Origin: Bacteroidaceae bacterium
GTDB taxonomy: Bacteria > Bacteroidota > Bacteroidia > Bacteroidales > Bacteroidaceae
Assembly: GCA_017615245.1 (NCBI GenBank)
Contig: JAGAAL010000049.1
Coordinates: forward strand, 42,273-106,272
DNA length: 64,000 nt
Direction of reading: 5' to 3'
In this document: in pieces, positions 39,686 through 49,975 of the stretch
Numbering within the stretch: the stretch's first letter is position 1
Layout of the letters: every line of letters begins with the position of its first letter
Made by a program: the position numbers and the translations under genes
The notes under the pieces: model-generated
Seen by the model: only the letters and a program-made list of their open reading frames with translations
Database searches by the model: none
What the model was told of the DNA's origin: nothing

Positions 39686-42600
39686 ATGAATAGAAAATTA
39701 CTGAGCATTCTTTGCCTTTTTACATTGTTGTTCCCATTGCAACTATGGGCACAAGAGCCATACGCGGTATTGAGTGGGGGCGATACGAATGGAATGACGT
39801 TGACGTTCTATTATGACACGAACAAGGGACAGTATCCGGCAGTAATGGGAATAGGGCCGTTTTCCTCATACGATGAATGTCCGTGGAGTGCCAATCAACA
39901 GCCGATAGAGACAGTGGTCTTCGATGCCTCATTTGCCGATTATTATGGATTGACCAGTACTGCGTTTTGGTTTTCGAGTCTGACGACTTTGAATTCTATC
40001 ACAGGAATCGAAAACCTGAAGACGGACAATGTGACAGATATGACGCAGATGTTCGTTGGGTGTGTGAATCTCACCTCACTCGATTTGAGTGGATTTAATA
40101 CTTACAACGTGACTGATATGATGTACATGTTTGCGGGTTGTGAGAATCTTACTACAATCTATGTGAGTAACGGATGGGATGTGTCGAATGTCACGAATGG
40201 AGAGGGGATGTTCATGGAGTGCTACAACCTGAAGGGTAGTGAGGGCACGGAATACAATCAAGGACGTACCGGTGTGGAGTTCGCTCATGTTGACGAAGGA
40301 GAGAATAATCCTGGATACTTCACTTATAAGGAGAATCTGGAATGGCGGAAGTATGAACTTAATGAGCGGATTAGTGATATATATTATCATTTAGAGGAGA
40401 TTGAAATGATGCTGCAAGAGAAAGACCCGAATCGTGCAGCAACAGAACTTTGGCAAGAAATAGACCAACTGAATGAAGATGTCGTTAATGTTAGTCTGGC
40501 TTTGGAAGAGGCGGAGACGAGTGATGACCTCGATAACTGGCAAGAGGATTTTGACGAACTTGAGCAAAGGGTATATGCTTTGCAAGAAGAGGTAGAGAAC
40601 TATGGATTGGTTCAAGAAATTGAGCCATACGCGGTATTGAGTGAGAATAACACCGTGCTTACCTTCTACTATGATGAACAAATGAATGCTCGTGGTGGAA
40701 TGAGTGTTGTACCATTCTTAGAAGAGACAGATAGAGGGTGGCACGACTATCGTGAAACAATTACTTCTGTTGTATTCGATGCATCATTTGCTGATTGTAC
40801 GACGTTAACAAGCACTGCATATTGGTTCTATGAATTTGACAACCTCACATCTATAATTGGAATCAGTAATTTGAAGACTGGGAATGTGACTGATATGAGG
40901 GCGATGTTCAGAGGGTGTTCCAAGCTTTCAAACATAGACCTAAGTAGTTTCAATACATCAAAAGTAGAGGACTTGGGCTATATGTTCCGTGATTGCTCTA
41001 GTCTGACAACTCTCAACTTATCCAATTTTATTACTGATAACGTAATAGAAATGAGCAGCGTTTTCGATGGCTGTTCTGCTTTGATAGATCTTGATCTTGG
41101 CAGTTTCAATACATCTAACGTGACAGATATGCACCAGATGTTTAACGGCTGCAATAGTTTGACTAATCTTTCCTTAACTGGTTTTAATACAGAGAAAAAC
41201 ACGACCATGTTTGGTATGTTCTCAGGTTGTTCCCAATTGACGATTCTTGACCTTAGCAGTTTCAATACCGCTAATGTAACAGCAATGCACCAAATGTTCG
41301 AAGGATGTTCTGCGCTTACTACAATTTTCGTCAGTGACGGTTGGACTACCATTGCTGTGGAAGATAGCGAAGACATGTTTGCTGGTTGTTATAACTTGAA
41401 GGGTGGCCGAGGAACCGTATTTACTCAAGAACATACAGGTGTGGAGTATGCTCATATCGATGGTGGTACGGCTAATCCTGGTTACCTTGCCAGTCATGAT
41501 GATTTTGAAGCATGGAAACATGAACTGATTGAACGTCTCAACGAAATCCACATGCAGATTGAGGATATTACAGCGATGTTGCAAGAAAAGGATCCGAATC
41601 AAACAGCTACCGGACTGTGGCAGACATTGCATGATATAGATGAAGAAGCCATTACTATCAATTCAATTATAGAAGATGCACAGACGGTTATTGAACTCGA
41701 AGATTGTGAATGGAAGATAGAAGAACTTGAAGAACGTGTGTCTGCTTTACAAGAAGAGGTTGAAAACTATGGATTGATTCAAGAAGCAGAACCATACGCA
41801 GTATTGAGCGAGAACAACACCGTGCTCACGTTCTACTATGATGATCAGAAGACGGCACGTGGTGGAATTGATATCAACAACTCCCGCATTGGCGACGGTT
41901 CCAGTTCGCCATATGGTAGTGCTACGACAGCTGTCATTGATGCTTCTTTTGCCGATTATAGGCCTACAAGCACAGATTTTTGGTTCCAAGAATGCTCTTC
42001 TTTGATCAGCATTACGGGCATGGAGTATCTAAATACAGAGAACGTGACGAGTATGAACTACATGTTTTTCGGCTGCTCCGGCCTGACGAGCCTCGACGTG
42101 TCCGCTTTCAACACGCAGAATGTGACGTATATGGTCGATATGTTTTCCGGCTGCTCCAGCCTAACGAGCCTTGACGTGAGTGGCTTCAACACGCAGAACG
42201 TGACGAGCATGGCTGAAATGTTTTCCGGCTGCTCTAGCCTAACGAGCCTTGACGTGAGTGGCTTCAACACGCAGAACGTGACGAGCATGGACTTGATGTT
42301 CTATGGTTGCTCTGGCCTGACGAGCCTTGATATGAGCGGCTTCAAGACTGACAACGTGACGAATATGTTATGTATGTTCTACGGCTGCTCCAGCCTAACG
42401 AGCCTCGACGTGAGTGGATTCAATACGGAAAACGTGAGGAGCATGAGTTGGTTGTTCTATAATTGTTCCAGCCTGACAAGCCTCGATGTGACTGGCTTCA
42501 ATACGCAGAACGTCACGAATATGAGCGGAATGTTTGGAGGCTGTTCTGGCTTAACAAGCCTCGACATTAGTAGCTTCAATACGCAGAACGTGACGGGCAT

Positions 42601-45034
42601 GGGCTCCATGTTCTCCGACTGTTCCGGCATGACAACCCTCGACGTGACAGGCCTCAACACGCAGAACGTCACGAATATGAGCGGAATGTTTGGAGGCTGT
42701 TCTGGCTTAACAAGCCTCGACTTAAGTAACTTCAATACGAACAATGTAACAAACATGGTCTATATGTTCGCAGCCTGTTCAGAGTTAGCGACGATTTATG
42801 TAGGAAGTGATTGGAGTACTGTTGCGGTAGAGAATGGCGATAACATGTTTGCCAATTGTATTAACCTCATGGGTGGCCGCGGAACGGTATTTACACAAGA
42901 ACATACAGGTTTGGAGTACGCTCATATAGATGGCGGTACGGCTAATCCTGGTTACTTTGCCAGTCATGATGATTTTGAAGCATGGAAGCATGAACTGATC
43001 GAACGTCTCAACGAAATCCACATACAGATTGAGGATATTACTGAGATTTTACAAGAAAAGGATCCGAATCAAACAGCTACCGGACTCTGGCAGACATTAC
43101 ATGATATAGATGAAGAAGCCATTACTATCAATTCGATTATAGATGGCGCACAAACGATTATTGAGCTCGAAGACTGTGAGTGGAAGATAGAAGAACTTGA
43201 AAATAGGATAGTTGTCTTACGGGAAGATGTTGAAAACTACGGCGAGAATACTGACCCGATTGCTTACGGCGTCTTTACGAACAACATGAGGAAGTTGACA
43301 TTCTACTATGATATGGACATGGGGACGCACAATGAGGGAATCGTAATTCCTTGGGAAGAGTTGTTGAACTCACCTGAGATGCAGAATGCCCGTATGACAC
43401 TCGAAATAATTGAATTCAATCCTTCGTTTGCAAACTTAACGACGCTGACAACTACAGGCTACCTGTTCAGTGGTTGTATGAACCTGACTGCTATCAATGG
43501 TCTGGAATACTTAGTGACAGACAACATGACGGATATGCGTGAGATGTTTGCCAGCTGTGAAAGTCTGACGGAGCTTGATTTGAGGTCTTTCAACACTTCG
43601 AAAGTGACGATGATGTGGGGAATGTTCCAAGGATGTTTACATTTGACAACAATTCTCGTTGGTGACGGATGGACTACTGCTGCTTTGACAGACGAAGGCC
43701 ATGAAATGTTTGCTGGATGTAACAGTCTTGTCGGTGGAATGGGTACGACCTACAGCGATGAGCATTTCGATGCTGATTATGCTCATATAGACGGAGGCTC
43801 CAACAACCCTGGTTATCTGACAGGAACAGAAGAACCAGTCATCACCGAGTTCGAAGTTGATGGTATTTTCTATCGTGTACATGACCAAGCCGAGCATAAG
43901 GTGACGGTGGCACATGTGATGCGTTCTGCAGAAGAACTGTATGTTCCTGATATGGTGGAATATGCAAGGATTCATTGGAATGTCACCGCATTGGGCGAGA
44001 TGGCATTTGCAGACATGCACGAAGTGAAGGTGATTGGAATACCGGAGTCGATAGACAGTGTGTCGGTTAGTCTGTTCAATCATTGTCCTCACTTGGCTTC
44101 CATCCTATGGAAGGCTCATGTACCGCTGACTGCTGCTGCAATGGGACAGTTCAATAATCCGAACTTGTTGTTCTACGCCACCAATATCGCCAACGCTCCA
44201 GCTAGTGTAACGAATGTCATTGATATGACAACCTACATGGCTGAACGGATTGTACTGAGTGATGCGGATGCAGGAGGAAATGACTTCTATTGTCCTGAGC
44301 CATTCATGGTGAAGGATATCAGCTATACCCATAGTTATGATCAAGCTACCAAGATTGGTACTTGTCAGGGATGGGAGAGCATTGTTGTACCGTTCGACGT
44401 TCAGACATACACGCACGAGACCAAGGGTGAAATCTATCCTATCTCGACTTTGCTTGATGAGCAGATTGAACTGGATGGTGACAAACCATTCTGGCTGTAT
44501 GCCTTCAATTCGAACGACGAGTTTATGGAAGCAGAAGAAATCCGAGCGAACACACCTTATATATTATCAATGCCGAACGACCCGGATTATTGGGATAGCT
44601 ATATTCTTCGAGGTTGTGTTACGTTCAGTGCAAAGAACATTGAGGTGTATCCAACACGAGAGGTAATGTTTGTTGAAAGTCCATATCGTGTGTTTATGCC
44701 GAATTTCGAGAATATTGATTATGAAAATCCTGATATGTTCTTGCTGAATGTAGGTGATGCTTACGACGATCACCTGCCAGGTAGTGTATTCTCAAGCGAA
44801 CGTCCTGCTCGCAAAGCACGTCCATTTGAGGCATACTTCATCCCGACTGGTCATAACCCAGTGAAGCGATATATGGATGTCTTCGGTTCGGAGGTAGATG
44901 CCGTCCGTGAAATTCCTGTTGACTTTAAGGAACGAAAGGGTACCTTTGACCTGACTGGACGTAAAATGGAAGAGGATATTGTGTTGCCAAAGGGTATATA
45001 TATTATTGATGGTAAAAAGGTGATGGTGAAGTAA
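39686..45034 (+). CDS. Giant BspA-like surface protein with DUF285 repeats and coiled-coil spacers
   Basis: 1782 residues from ATG 39686, signal peptide ending near LWAQ-EPY. Four modules open with PYAVLS/AYGVFT...LTFYYD and contain DUF285-type repeats (NVTSMxxMFxGCSSLTSLDVSGF). Modules 1-3 are each followed by a helical spacer of ~95 residues rich in Glu (MLQEKDPNQTATGLWQ..., EWKIEELEERVSALQEEVENYG). Module 3 holds ten units of 26 residues (42032-42811), several nearly identical at DNA level. A ~390-residue C-terminal part ends in FDLTGRKMEEDIVLPKGIYII-DGKKVMVK, a tail shared with two other secreted proteins here. BspA proteins bind host matrix proteins or other bacteria in oral species; binding partner here is unknown. 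Own promoter with palindrome. Confidence 0.9.
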   Translation: MNRKLLSILCLFTLLFPLQLWAQEPYAVLSGGDTNGMTLTFYYDTNKGQYPAVMGIGPFSSYDECPWSANQQPIETVVFDASFADYYGLTSTAFWFSSLTTLNSITGIENLKTDNVTDMTQMFVGCVNLTSLDLSGFNTYNVTDMMYMFAGCENLTTIYVSNGWDVSNVTNGEGMFMECYNLKGSEGTEYNQGRTGVEFAHVDEGENNPGYFTYKENLEWRKYELNERISDIYYHLEEIEMMLQEKDPNRAATELWQEIDQLNEDVVNVSLALEEAETSDDLDNWQEDFDELEQRVYALQEEVENYGLVQEIEPYAVLSENNTVLTFYYDEQMNARGGMSVVPFLEETDRGWHDYRETITSVVFDASFADCTTLTSTAYWFYEFDNLTSIIGISNLKTGNVTDMRAMFRGCSKLSNIDLSSFNTSKVEDLGYMFRDCSSLTTLNLSNFITDNVIEMSSVFDGCSALIDLDLGSFNTSNVTDMHQMFNGCNSLTNLSLTGFNTEKNTTMFGMFSGCSQLTILDLSSFNTANVTAMHQMFEGCSALTTIFVSDGWTTIAVEDSEDMFAGCYNLKGGRGTVFTQEHTGVEYAHIDGGTANPGYLASHDDFEAWKHELIERLNEIHMQIEDITAMLQEKDPNQTATGLWQTLHDIDEEAITINSIIEDAQTVIELEDCEWKIEELEERVSALQEEVENYGLIQEAEPYAVLSENNTVLTFYYDDQKTARGGIDINNSRIGDGSSSPYGSATTAVIDASFADYRPTSTDFWFQECSSLISITGMEYLNTENVTSMNYMFFGCSGLTSLDVSAFNTQNVTYMVDMFSGCSSLTSLDVSGFNTQNVTSMAEMFSGCSSLTSLDVSGFNTQNVTSMDLMFYGCSGLTSLDMSGFKTDNVTNMLCMFYGCSSLTSLDVSGFNTENVRSMSWLFYNCSSLTSLDVTGFNTQNVTNMSGMFGGCSGLTSLDISSFNTQNVTGMGSMFSDCSGMTTLDVTGLNTQNVTNMSGMFGGCSGLTSLDLSNFNTNNVTNMVYMFAACSELATIYVGSDWSTVAVENGDNMFANCINLMGGRGTVFTQEHTGLEYAHIDGGTANPGYFASHDDFEAWKHELIERLNEIHIQIEDITEILQEKDPNQTATGLWQTLHDIDEEAITINSIIDGAQTIIELEDCEWKIEELENRIVVLREDVENYGENTDPIAYGVFTNNMRKLTFYYDMDMGTHNEGIVIPWEELLNSPEMQNARMTLEIIEFNPSFANLTTLTTTGYLFSGCMNLTAINGLEYLVTDNMTDMREMFASCESLTELDLRSFNTSKVTMMWGMFQGCLHLTTILVGDGWTTAALTDEGHEMFAGCNSLVGGMGTTYSDEHFDADYAHIDGGSNNPGYLTGTEEPVITEFEVDGIFYRVHDQAEHKVTVAHVMRSAEELYVPDMVEYARIHWNVTALGEMAFADMHEVKVIGIPESIDSVSVSLFNHCPHLASILWKAHVPLTAAAMGQFNNPNLLFYATNIANAPASVTNVIDMTTYMAERIVLSDADAGGNDFYCPEPFMVKDISYTHSYDQATKIGTCQGWESIVVPFDVQTYTHETKGEIYPISTLLDEQIELDGDKPFWLYAFNSNDEFMEAEEIRANTPYILSMPNDPDYWDSYILRGCVTFSAKNIEVYPTREVMFVESPYRVFMPNFENIDYENPDMFLLNVGDAYDDHLPGSVFSSERPARKARPFEAYFIPTGHNPVKRYMDVFGSEVDAVREIPVDFKERKGTFDLTGRKMEEDIVLPKGIYIIDGKKVMVK
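41401..41730. repeat. Long direct repeat, copy 1 (in BspA-like gene)
   Basis: About 330 bases nearly identical to 42871-43200, offset exactly 1470 bases (490 codons). It encodes the end of module 2 and the coiled-coil spacer. Confidence 0.85.
42032..42811. repeat. Ten tandem 78-base units in the BspA-like gene
   Basis: Each unit encodes 26 residues of the type NTQNVTSMAEMFSGCSSLTS-LDVSGF. Units 2-4 are nearly identical in DNA, and the 60-base stretch from 42505 recurs at 42661 (156 bases, two units later). Confidence 0.88.
42871..43200. repeat. Long direct repeat, copy 2 (in BspA-like gene)
   Basis: Near-identical partner of 41401-41730. Recombination between the copies would remove module 3 in frame. 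Confidence 0.85.
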
Positions 45035-45066
45035 CAAAAGAAAATAATTAATAATAAGATAAGAAT

Positions 45067-46638
45067 ATGAAAAGGAGTTTGTTAGTCTGTGTGGCGCTTC
45101 TCATGACGATAGCCATGAAAGCCCAGCTGACAGTTGATAATTTCGAACAGCGTATCAATGACCAAAGTGGTATGGCTACGAATATCACAGTCAGAGACCC
45201 TAACGGAGATCGTTGTGCACTGATCAAGGTGTTTGCTCCTCAGGTCGACGGATTCAGTTTCTACGGTGGTGTTACCAGTGGATTCTTGACGACCGAGACC
45301 CACGGAAACGAAATCTGGGTGTTTGCACCTTCGTCTGCCCAATCAATAACCATCAGTCATGCGCTCTTCGGACGTGTAGAATACGAATACCCTGTTGCAT
45401 TGGGCAAGGGCTCAACTTACGAGATGCTGCTCAATGTAGGTAGCGGTCGTTTTGTGAACATCAACAGTACCGGAACCACAGAAGCACGTGTTACCGTCGA
45501 TGGTAAGTATGTGGGTGTGACACCAATCTACAACCATTACATGCCATACGGAAAGTATCAGGTGGTGGCAGAGAAAGACCGCTTCGAAGGAAGAACGGAA
45601 ATAGAGGTGGTAGCAAAAAAGAAAGGTGATACTCATCAGCAGTCGTTCAACATTCAGATGATTGATCAGACACCACATTATGGAGATGTGACCATTACGG
45701 TAAACGAAGACCCTAATGCAGAAATCTTTTATCAAGGTGAACGTGTCGGTGCTGGTAGTTGGAAGTCGATGTTGAAAGAAGGTACACATGAGATAATTAC
45801 CCGGAAGGCCGACTGCGATGACGCTGTGACTCTCTTCACCGTTAAGCCACAGGCTCAGAACGACATCACAGCAGATGCACCAACTCCTCATACCGGTAAC
45901 GTCCAGATTTATACCCGTCCACGTAATGTCATAGCTACGTATGATGGCGACAAATCGATTGACCTGACTGATATCAACGTAATGTCTGTAGGAACTCACC
46001 AGTTTGCGATTTCACGTAAGGGCTATGTTACCTCTTATCCAAATATACTTGTACGTCACAATGAGACAACGGTTGACACCATTGCTCTTGAACCAATCAA
46101 CTATATCAAAGAAAAATGGGCGTTCTATTTCGGAGTAGGGTACACACTGAGTTCGCTCTCAGGACTGACTACCTATGCAGGTGCCGTGTGGAACCATATC
46201 GATGCTCAGCTGTCTTACACGTTAGGTTTGAGCAAGTCGGAGAAAGTCCACATGTATAGCAACGTGTTTGGTGAAGGTCATAATCTGCTAAGTATCAATG
46301 ACTACAAAATGAATGCCTTTGCATTTCGTGTCGGCTATCAGATTCGTCTGGTTCCTCGGTTGGGTATCACTCCACAAGTAGGTGTGATGGCTCAGTCGCT
46401 TTCCAGTAATCTGATAGAGGGAACAACGAAGTATGCAGACGGGGCAAAGGCAACCAGTCTGACCTTCGGTGCCAAGATACTAGGAGTTCCTGCTCATCGT
46501 GTTTATGTGTTCCTGACACCTGAGTTAGCGTTACCAATCAGTAAGGACGATACCTTCGATAAGGCGGCCAAGGCTGGTGACTTCAGTGCAGGTGGTTTTT
46601 CAGTCAGTTTGGGTGTTCTTCTCAACTTTGGAAAATAA
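45067..46638 (+). CDS. PEGA-domain outer membrane protein with C-terminal barrel
   Basis: 523 residues; signal peptide MKRSLLVCVALLMTIAMKAQ. Residues ~130-180 (STGTTEARVTVDGKYVGVTPIYNHYMPYGKYQVVAEK) and ~205-260 (GDVTITVNEDPNAEIFYQGERV) are PEGA-type surface repeats, with a third degenerate one at ~280-340. From ~345 the chain alternates as an outer-membrane beta barrel (KWAFYFGVGYTLSSLSG...FRVGYQIRLVPRLGITPQVGV...) ending in SVSLGVLLNFGK. Follows the BspA-like gene after 32 bases and likely starts the downstream operon or is co-transcribed with BspA. Function: probable surface display or anchoring, inferred. Confidence 0.82.
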   Translation: MKRSLLVCVALLMTIAMKAQLTVDNFEQRINDQSGMATNITVRDPNGDRCALIKVFAPQVDGFSFYGGVTSGFLTTETHGNEIWVFAPSSAQSITISHALFGRVEYEYPVALGKGSTYEMLLNVGSGRFVNINSTGTTEARVTVDGKYVGVTPIYNHYMPYGKYQVVAEKDRFEGRTEIEVVAKKKGDTHQQSFNIQMIDQTPHYGDVTITVNEDPNAEIFYQGERVGAGSWKSMLKEGTHEIITRKADCDDAVTLFTVKPQAQNDITADAPTPHTGNVQIYTRPRNVIATYDGDKSIDLTDINVMSVGTHQFAISRKGYVTSYPNILVRHNETTVDTIALEPINYIKEKWAFYFGVGYTLSSLSGLTTYAGAVWNHIDAQLSYTLGLSKSEKVHMYSNVFGEGHNLLSINDYKMNAFAFRVGYQIRLVPRLGITPQVGVMAQSLSSNLIEGTTKYADGAKATSLTFGAKILGVPAHRVYVFLTPELALPISKDDTFDKAAKAGDFSAGGFSVSLGVLLNFGK

Positions 46639-46655
46639 AGAACAGACCCATAAGA

Positions 46656-46679
46656 CTCTCCCCCTTACCCCTCCCTTTA
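46656..46679. repeat. GC-rich repeat, CTCCCCCTTACCCCTCCC type, intergenic
   Basis: CTCTCCCCCTTACCCCTCCC lies between the PEGA and BACON genes. The same words occur in frame within mfd (8614-8663) and in inverted form in tcdA (56399-56460). Confidence 0.6.
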
Positions 46680-46735
46680 TGGCGTAGAGTGGTTAGAAGT
46701 AAGAAAAGGTTAAATAGTTAAATAGAAATATAATT

Positions 46736-48025
46736 ATGAAGCGTATAGTTTATAGCATATTATTGATGTTGCCGCTCGTAACAGCTATTCTGACTTCTTG
46801 TAGCGGAGACAATTTGGAAGCAGATATTGTCAGCAGTGACCGTCTGGCAGCTGGAACCCGTATGGATGTCAGCGGTGAAGCTTCTACAAATAATGTCATT
46901 CCGGTTGAGGCCAACTGTACATGGACTGTAACGACTGATGTAAATTGGATTACTATTACCAAACCTTCTGCAGGTCGTGGTAATGGTAGTGAGAGTGTGG
47001 TATTCGATGTAGCTGCCAGTATTTCTCCGTCGATTCAGACAGGTACAATCACCATCAGGACAGGAAGTGGTATAGAACGTGTTGTTACTGTGAACCAACG
47101 TCCTGGTACCATTGTTATTCTACCATCACCTGCAACCGTGTTCTTTACATGCGAAGGTGGTGATCAGACATTGTTGGTGACAGGTAATTCTCAATGGACA
47201 GCCACCAGTTCAGTTGATTGGATGACTATTGATAACGTGAAATCTGTGGATAAAGAAGGCGTACAGCGCTTGACGATTCATGTTGATCCCAATAATTTGA
47301 ATGATGCAGTCGTTGGTTCCATCATCCTGACGGATAAAGACAATAAAATTGCACCTGTCAATGTGAAGGTGGAAGTGGGTGGAAGAACGCCGATGTTGAT
47401 AGTCACTCCTGCTAATGAAGTCGATGCGGGTGGAGGTGTTGCTGTTTTCGGTGTGAAATCAAATTTCAACTGGGAAGCAACAGTAACAGCACTTAATCCT
47501 GCAGGCGATGCTAAATGGGCATTGTTCCCCAACCAATTATCGCAATACAGCGGTACACCAAGTGGTGATCCTGTTGATGTGGAATTGACGATAGAACCGA
47601 ACCCATTGCCTCAGGAGCGTTTTGTTACTGTTACTGTGGTGACACAATCATCAATTGGCAATAACGTTCAACAGGATGTTACAATTATTCAGCGTGGCGC
47701 ATCTTTGCCTGAAGTTTATCTGCCACATACCACCAATGTTGCTATGAACGAAGCAACGCTGACCTTTAGTGCTACATCAGTTGGCTTACCAATCATTGGG
47801 TGTGGCTTGCTGTATAGCACCGAACCTGATCAGGTATCTCAGGGTTCCCGTGTTGCAGGTACCATTGAGGGAGAGGAAGCAACAGTTACAATGAAAAACC
47901 TGCAAGCAGGTACAACCTATTATGTTCGGGCTTATGCTACGAGTGCAGCAGGAACCGGTTATAGTGAAATCATGTCGTTCAAAACCCGCCTCACTCCGGG
48001 TAGAAATGACAATCAAACTCCGTAA
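46736..48025 (+). CDS. BACON-domain lipoprotein with a fibronectin type III-like end
   Basis: 429 residues. Lipobox TSCSGD at about residue 22. Three BACON-like beta domains: ~35-115 (VIPVEANCTWTVTTDVNWITI...GTITIRTGSGIERVVTVNQR), ~118-215 (GGDQTLLVTGNSQWTATSSVDWMTI) and ~220-322 (GGGVAVFGVKSNFNWEATV...DVTIIQRG). Residues ~325-420 form an FN3-like domain (TLTFSATSVGLPIIGCGLLYS...TTYYVRAYATSAAGTGYSEI). BACON domains bind carbohydrate or mucin, or act as spacers at the cell surface. No catalytic domain. Part of the PEGA/LPP20-like gene group. Confidence 0.85.
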   Translation: MKRIVYSILLMLPLVTAILTSCSGDNLEADIVSSDRLAAGTRMDVSGEASTNNVIPVEANCTWTVTTDVNWITITKPSAGRGNGSESVVFDVAASISPSIQTGTITIRTGSGIERVVTVNQRPGTIVILPSPATVFFTCEGGDQTLLVTGNSQWTATSSVDWMTIDNVKSVDKEGVQRLTIHVDPNNLNDAVVGSIILTDKDNKIAPVNVKVEVGGRTPMLIVTPANEVDAGGGVAVFGVKSNFNWEATVTALNPAGDAKWALFPNQLSQYSGTPSGDPVDVELTIEPNPLPQERFVTVTVVTQSSIGNNVQQDVTIIQRGASLPEVYLPHTTNVAMNEATLTFSATSVGLPIIGCGLLYSTEPDQVSQGSRVAGTIEGEEATVTMKNLQAGTTYYVRAYATSAAGTGYSEIMSFKTRLTPGRNDNQTP

Positions 48026-48065
48026 TGGATTGGTTATAGGTTATTGGTTATAGATGATAGTAAAT
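48023..48065. repeat. AT-rich interspersed repeat, GGTTATAG type
   Basis: TGGATTGGTTATAGGTTATTGGTTATAGATGATAG separates the BACON gene from the next. Related in style to the GGTTAATAGG words at 54180-54210. Confidence 0.45.
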
Positions 48066-48075
48066 TTATAATAAT

Positions 48076-49968
48076 ATGGTGAAGTATAATGTGATTCGTG
48101 TGTTGAGTGCATTGCTCTTGCTTACGGTTCCTTGTTTTGTTAGTGCACAGAATTTGCGAGAGAATCAGCGTAAAGCACAAGCTATTCAGAACGAAAGTCA
48201 ACGATATCTGTGGGGCTTTGGTGATGGAGCAAATGTGAACGAGGCTACTCAGAATGCCAAACAAGACTTGCTGACCTCTATCTCAGCAAAGGTGGAGAGC
48301 AACCAGACTTCTACGATGCGGAATGTTCAAAATGGACAAGACGTACAGACGGAAATGGAAGACATGAATGTCATCAAGATTAAGGCGGCAGGGCAACTCA
48401 AGGGTACACATGTACTGATTCTGGCTAATCCTCCTCAGTGCCGAGTGATGGCTTATATGGAGAAAGTGCAGCTCGACAGTACGTATCAGGCTCGGCGTCA
48501 ACGAGTGGTTCAGCATTGTATCGATGCTCAAAATGCAGAGAAACTGGGATGAATAGATGATGCATTGCGGTTCTATTACTGGGGACTCTGTCTGTTGAAG
48601 AGTGTTGAGGATGCTGGTAATGTGAAATATAACGATCACATGTTGATTACTTGGATTCCACAGCAGATGCGCGATATCTTCCGTAATCTCAAGACTGAAG
48701 TGGCTGAGATAGATGGACAGAACATCAAGCTCTTCACGACCTACAATGACCAGCCAGTATCAAGTCTGGACTTTCGCTACCATGATGGATTGCGTATGAG
48801 CGACCTGAGTCATGCAGCCAAGGATGGTATGTCGTATGTTACCACAATCAAATCGTACGACGAAAACAAACTGCATTTGCGTTACGAATATGAATATCGA
48901 AACGAGATGCGTAACGACCCTGAACTGGAGTACTTGATGAATATGTATGGTGATAGTAACTTCCGTGAAGCGAGTGCTACAGTTGACTTTGGTGACAAGA
49001 AGAAGATGAAGGAAGTGAAGGCTCAGTTCGAAGAGGTTGCACAAGAGCAGGCGACTCCTACGAATGCCTTTATGAAACGTACACAGGCTAAGGACTTCAC
49101 CAAGACCGTGATGACTATTGCTGATGCTATCAAGAGTAAGAAATACGATTCCGTGAAGAGCAGTTTCACGCCTGAAGGGTATGAAATGTTCGACCAGTTG
49201 ATTCACTATGGAAACGCAGAGATTCTGACGATTCCTGAATTACATTGTTTCCCATATCGCGATAAGATCATCTGTCGCAGTATTCCGATGCGATTCACTT
49301 ATAAGAACAATAAGCGTGTCTTCATCGAGGATGTCACCTTTACGTTCAATGCTGATGATTTGATTGAATGTGTAGCTTTCGGTCTTGACAAACCTACCCG
49401 TGAGCAGATATACACAGAACAGCATTTGGAGTATTGGGGAGATAGTACTTGTACACTATTGGCTACGTTCCTGGAGAACTACCAGACAGCCTTTGCTCTC
49501 CATCGCCTCGATTACATTAAGAGCATCTTCGACGATGAAGCAGTCATCATCACAGGTCACCTGTTGAAGAAAGCATCAGGTACGAAGGCTGCCAGCGAAG
49601 GAAAGGCAATTACCATCAAGACTACGAATAACCAAAAGGCATCTTACACCAAGATGGATAAGGAGCAATATATGGAACGCCTTGAGGCTTGCTTCAAGCG
49701 TAATGAGTTCATCAATATCCATTTCAGCGATTGCATCTTGGATAAGATGTACGACGCCCGATTCGGTATTAACCTCCGTCAGGATTACTTCTCCAGTACC
49801 TATAGCGACACAGGTTTCTTGTTCTTGCTCGTGAACGTATCCGATCCTGAGATGCCATTGATTCAATATCGTACTTGGCAACCTGATCGTGATCCTGGAG
49901 TCTTCAATACGAAAGCTGCAGCCGACGATCCTCGTCGTGGATTGGTGACAGCTGGATTAATACAATAG
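48076..49968 (+). pseudogene. LPP20-like secreted protein gene interrupted by an in-frame TGA
   Basis: The frame 48076-48552 (158 residues, signal peptide ending VSAQ-NLRE, then LPP20-like YLWGFGDGANVNEATQNAKQ) stops at TGA 48550-48552. The same frame continues without shift as IDDALRFYYWGLCLLKSVED and stays open to 49968. The junction AEKLG-stop-IDDALRFYYW reads as one TPR-like helix if the codon was CGA (Arg), a single C-to-T change. The downstream part (48553-49968) has a further ~470 residues with NTF2-like patterns (ADAIKSKKYDSVKSSFTPEGYEMF, FLENYQTAFALHRLDYIKSIFDDEAVI). TTG 48565 is the only near start. Intact, the protein would have 630 residues. TGA acts as an ordinary stop elsewhere in the window, so recoding is not expected. 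Confidence 0.82.
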
Positions 49969-49975
49969 TCAGTTG

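Noticed and set aside
39686-45034. Diversity-generating retroelement target
   Set aside because: Repeats in the BspA-like gene are ordinary tandem units; no reverse transcriptase or template repeat is present in the window.
48550-48552. Selenocysteine or programmed TGA readthrough
   Set aside because: No SECIS-like hairpin was evident right after the codon, the expected residue is Arg rather than Cys/Sec, and a single C-to-T change explains it.
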